This document shows, one piece after another, positions 5,014-5,493 of a stretch of 5,493 nucleotides of DNA. How positions within the stretch are numbered: the first letter of the stretch is position 1; every line of letters begins with the position of its first letter. A program made the translations under genes and the position numbers. The stretch is from Deltaproteobacteria bacterium (lineage in GTDB: Bacteria > Myxococcota_A > UBA9160 > SZUA-336), in assembly GCA_030665705.1 (NCBI GenBank), contig DAOUZG010000145.1, positions 1-5,493 of the forward strand. The letters are read 5' to 3'. The notes beneath the pieces are model-generated. The model saw nothing but the letters and a program-made list of their open reading frames with translations, made no database searches and was not told the DNA's origin.

Positions 5014-5493
5014 GTTCGCGTCGGGAACGATCGTGACCTTGATGGCCCCGCTCCGCTTGTCCGCGGCGCAGCGGAAGGCCTCGTCCAGAGCGCTGAGCGT
5101 GAAGCGGTGGGTCTGCAACGCGGCAAGCTCCTCCCGGTAGCGGGGGATGAGATCGACCGCCGTACGGAACTCCGCTCCGCGTCGATCGGTGCCGTAGGTA
5201 TTGGACCCGACCACGGTGAGCTCCTTCGCCATGAGGAGCAGCGCATTGACCCGTCGTTCCCCCACAAAGATCCCCAGCACGACGATCCGCCCCGCCGGGC
5301 GGCAGAGCTGCACCGCTTGCGCAAGCGTCTCCGCAGCTCCACCCACCGTCTCGACCACGACGTCGGGCGCTCGATCCAGGGCCCAGGGCTCGAACTCCGC
5401 CTCGCCCAGGGGCGTGAGGCCGAGCTTGCGCGCGGCCTCACGCTGGTGGGGGTACCGGACCGTGACACCGACCTCGACCGAACGGTCGCGAGC
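5008..5493 (-). CDS. Medium-chain (zinc-type) alcohol dehydrogenase, partial C-terminal half
   Basis: The frame is open from the right edge to a TGA at 5010-5008, giving the last 161 residues of a medium-chain dehydrogenase/reductase; the catalytic N-terminal domain and its zinc ligands lie outside the window. Numbering from the edge, the Rossmann fold is seen as VEVGVTVRYPHQREAARKLG (6-25, second strand and helix), APDVVVETVGG (42-52), LCRPAGRIVVLGIF (63-76) and KELTVVGSNTYG (90-101). The usual C-terminal ending follows, FTLSALDEAFRCAADKRSGAIKVTI (131-155). The second strand ends in VRYPHQR rather than in an acidic residue, which suggests NADP(H) over NAD(H); this is inference. It likely oxidises an alcohol or reduces a carbonyl, substrate unknown. 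It converges on the paraoxonase-like gene and so is not in its operon. A GTG at 5358 could be mistaken for a start, but fold homology clearly continues upstream of it. Confidence 0.9.
   Translation of the reverse strand, partial: ARDRSVEVGVTVRYPHQREAARKLGLTPLGEAEFEPWALDRAPDVVVETVGGAAETLAQAVQLCRPAGRIVVLGIFVGERRVNALLLMAKELTVVGSNTYGTDRRGAEFRTAVDLIPRYREELAALQTHRFTLSALDEAFRCAADKRSGAIKVTIVPDANL

Noticed and set aside
5008..5358. A 116-residue stand-alone dehydrogenase fragment starting at a GTG
   Set aside because: The Rossmann fold continues in frame upstream to the window edge, so this is an internal codon of a larger gene.
3870..5468. Open frame of 532 codons on the minus strand opposite the lipoprotein gene
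   Set aside because: The product is low-complexity, rich in Arg, Ser and Pro, with no recognisable fold. It overlaps two genes with clear homology (lipoprotein on the plus strand, dehydrogenase in another minus frame). Such antisense frames are common in GC-rich DNA.
1..5493. tRNA, rRNA, CRISPR arrays, insertion sequences, toxin-antitoxin pairs or phage genes
   Set aside because: I saw no cloverleaf-like sequences, spaced direct repeats, transposase motifs or terminal inverted repeats. The gaps are too short to hide most of these.

Overview
The window is GC-rich, almost fully coding bacterial DNA, with six protein genes (two cut by the window edges) and five short gaps. I see no RNA genes, insertion sequences, CRISPR arrays or integration marks. 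A lipoprotein signal peptide, Shine-Dalgarno sites and frequent GTG/TTG starts point to a bacterium. An LLM-class (probably F420-dependent) oxidoreductase beside an ACAD10/11-type phosphotransferase fits high-GC environmental lineages such as Binatota, Myxococcota-like or actinobacterial groups. That placement is inference; nothing here fixes the taxon.

Layout, left to right. Minus strand: an unrecognised small helical protein (1-366, runs off the left edge) lies 13 nt downstream of a phosphotransferase-family kinase (380-1420), and the two look translationally coupled. A 65-nt divergent gap follows, then on the plus strand an LLM-class oxidoreductase (1486-2364) that starts at TTG behind a clear AGGAG site. 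A 73-nt convergent gap holds a nested inverted repeat. Next, on the minus strand, is a 12-helix MFS transporter (2438-3829). A 61-nt divergent gap separates it from a plus-strand lipoprotein resembling paraoxonase (3891-4994). This gene converges, with only 13 nt between, on the C-terminal half of a medium-chain (zinc-type) dehydrogenase on the minus strand (5008-5493, runs off the right edge).

The two divergent gaps look alike. Both contain the octamer CATACTAC, which reads TAGTAT on the minus strand just before the minus-strand gene. Both then have a GCGCC stretch and the octamer GATCGGCC in the same order. I read this as a shared, possibly bidirectional promoter layout, with nearly leaderless minus-strand transcripts.

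How the genes work together is not established. All are plausible parts of small-molecule catabolism: uptake by MFS, ester or lactone handling by the paraoxonase-like lipoprotein, redox steps by the LLM and MDR enzymes, and a kinase related to the one that acts on 4-hydroxyacyl-CoA. One testable idea is a lactone/4-hydroxyacid route. It is weakened because the paraoxonase-like protein keeps the calcium-site residues but appears to lack both histidines of the paraoxonase catalytic dyad. I found no clearly new system. The strongest leads are the shared divergent-promoter layout and the altered paraoxonase-like active site.
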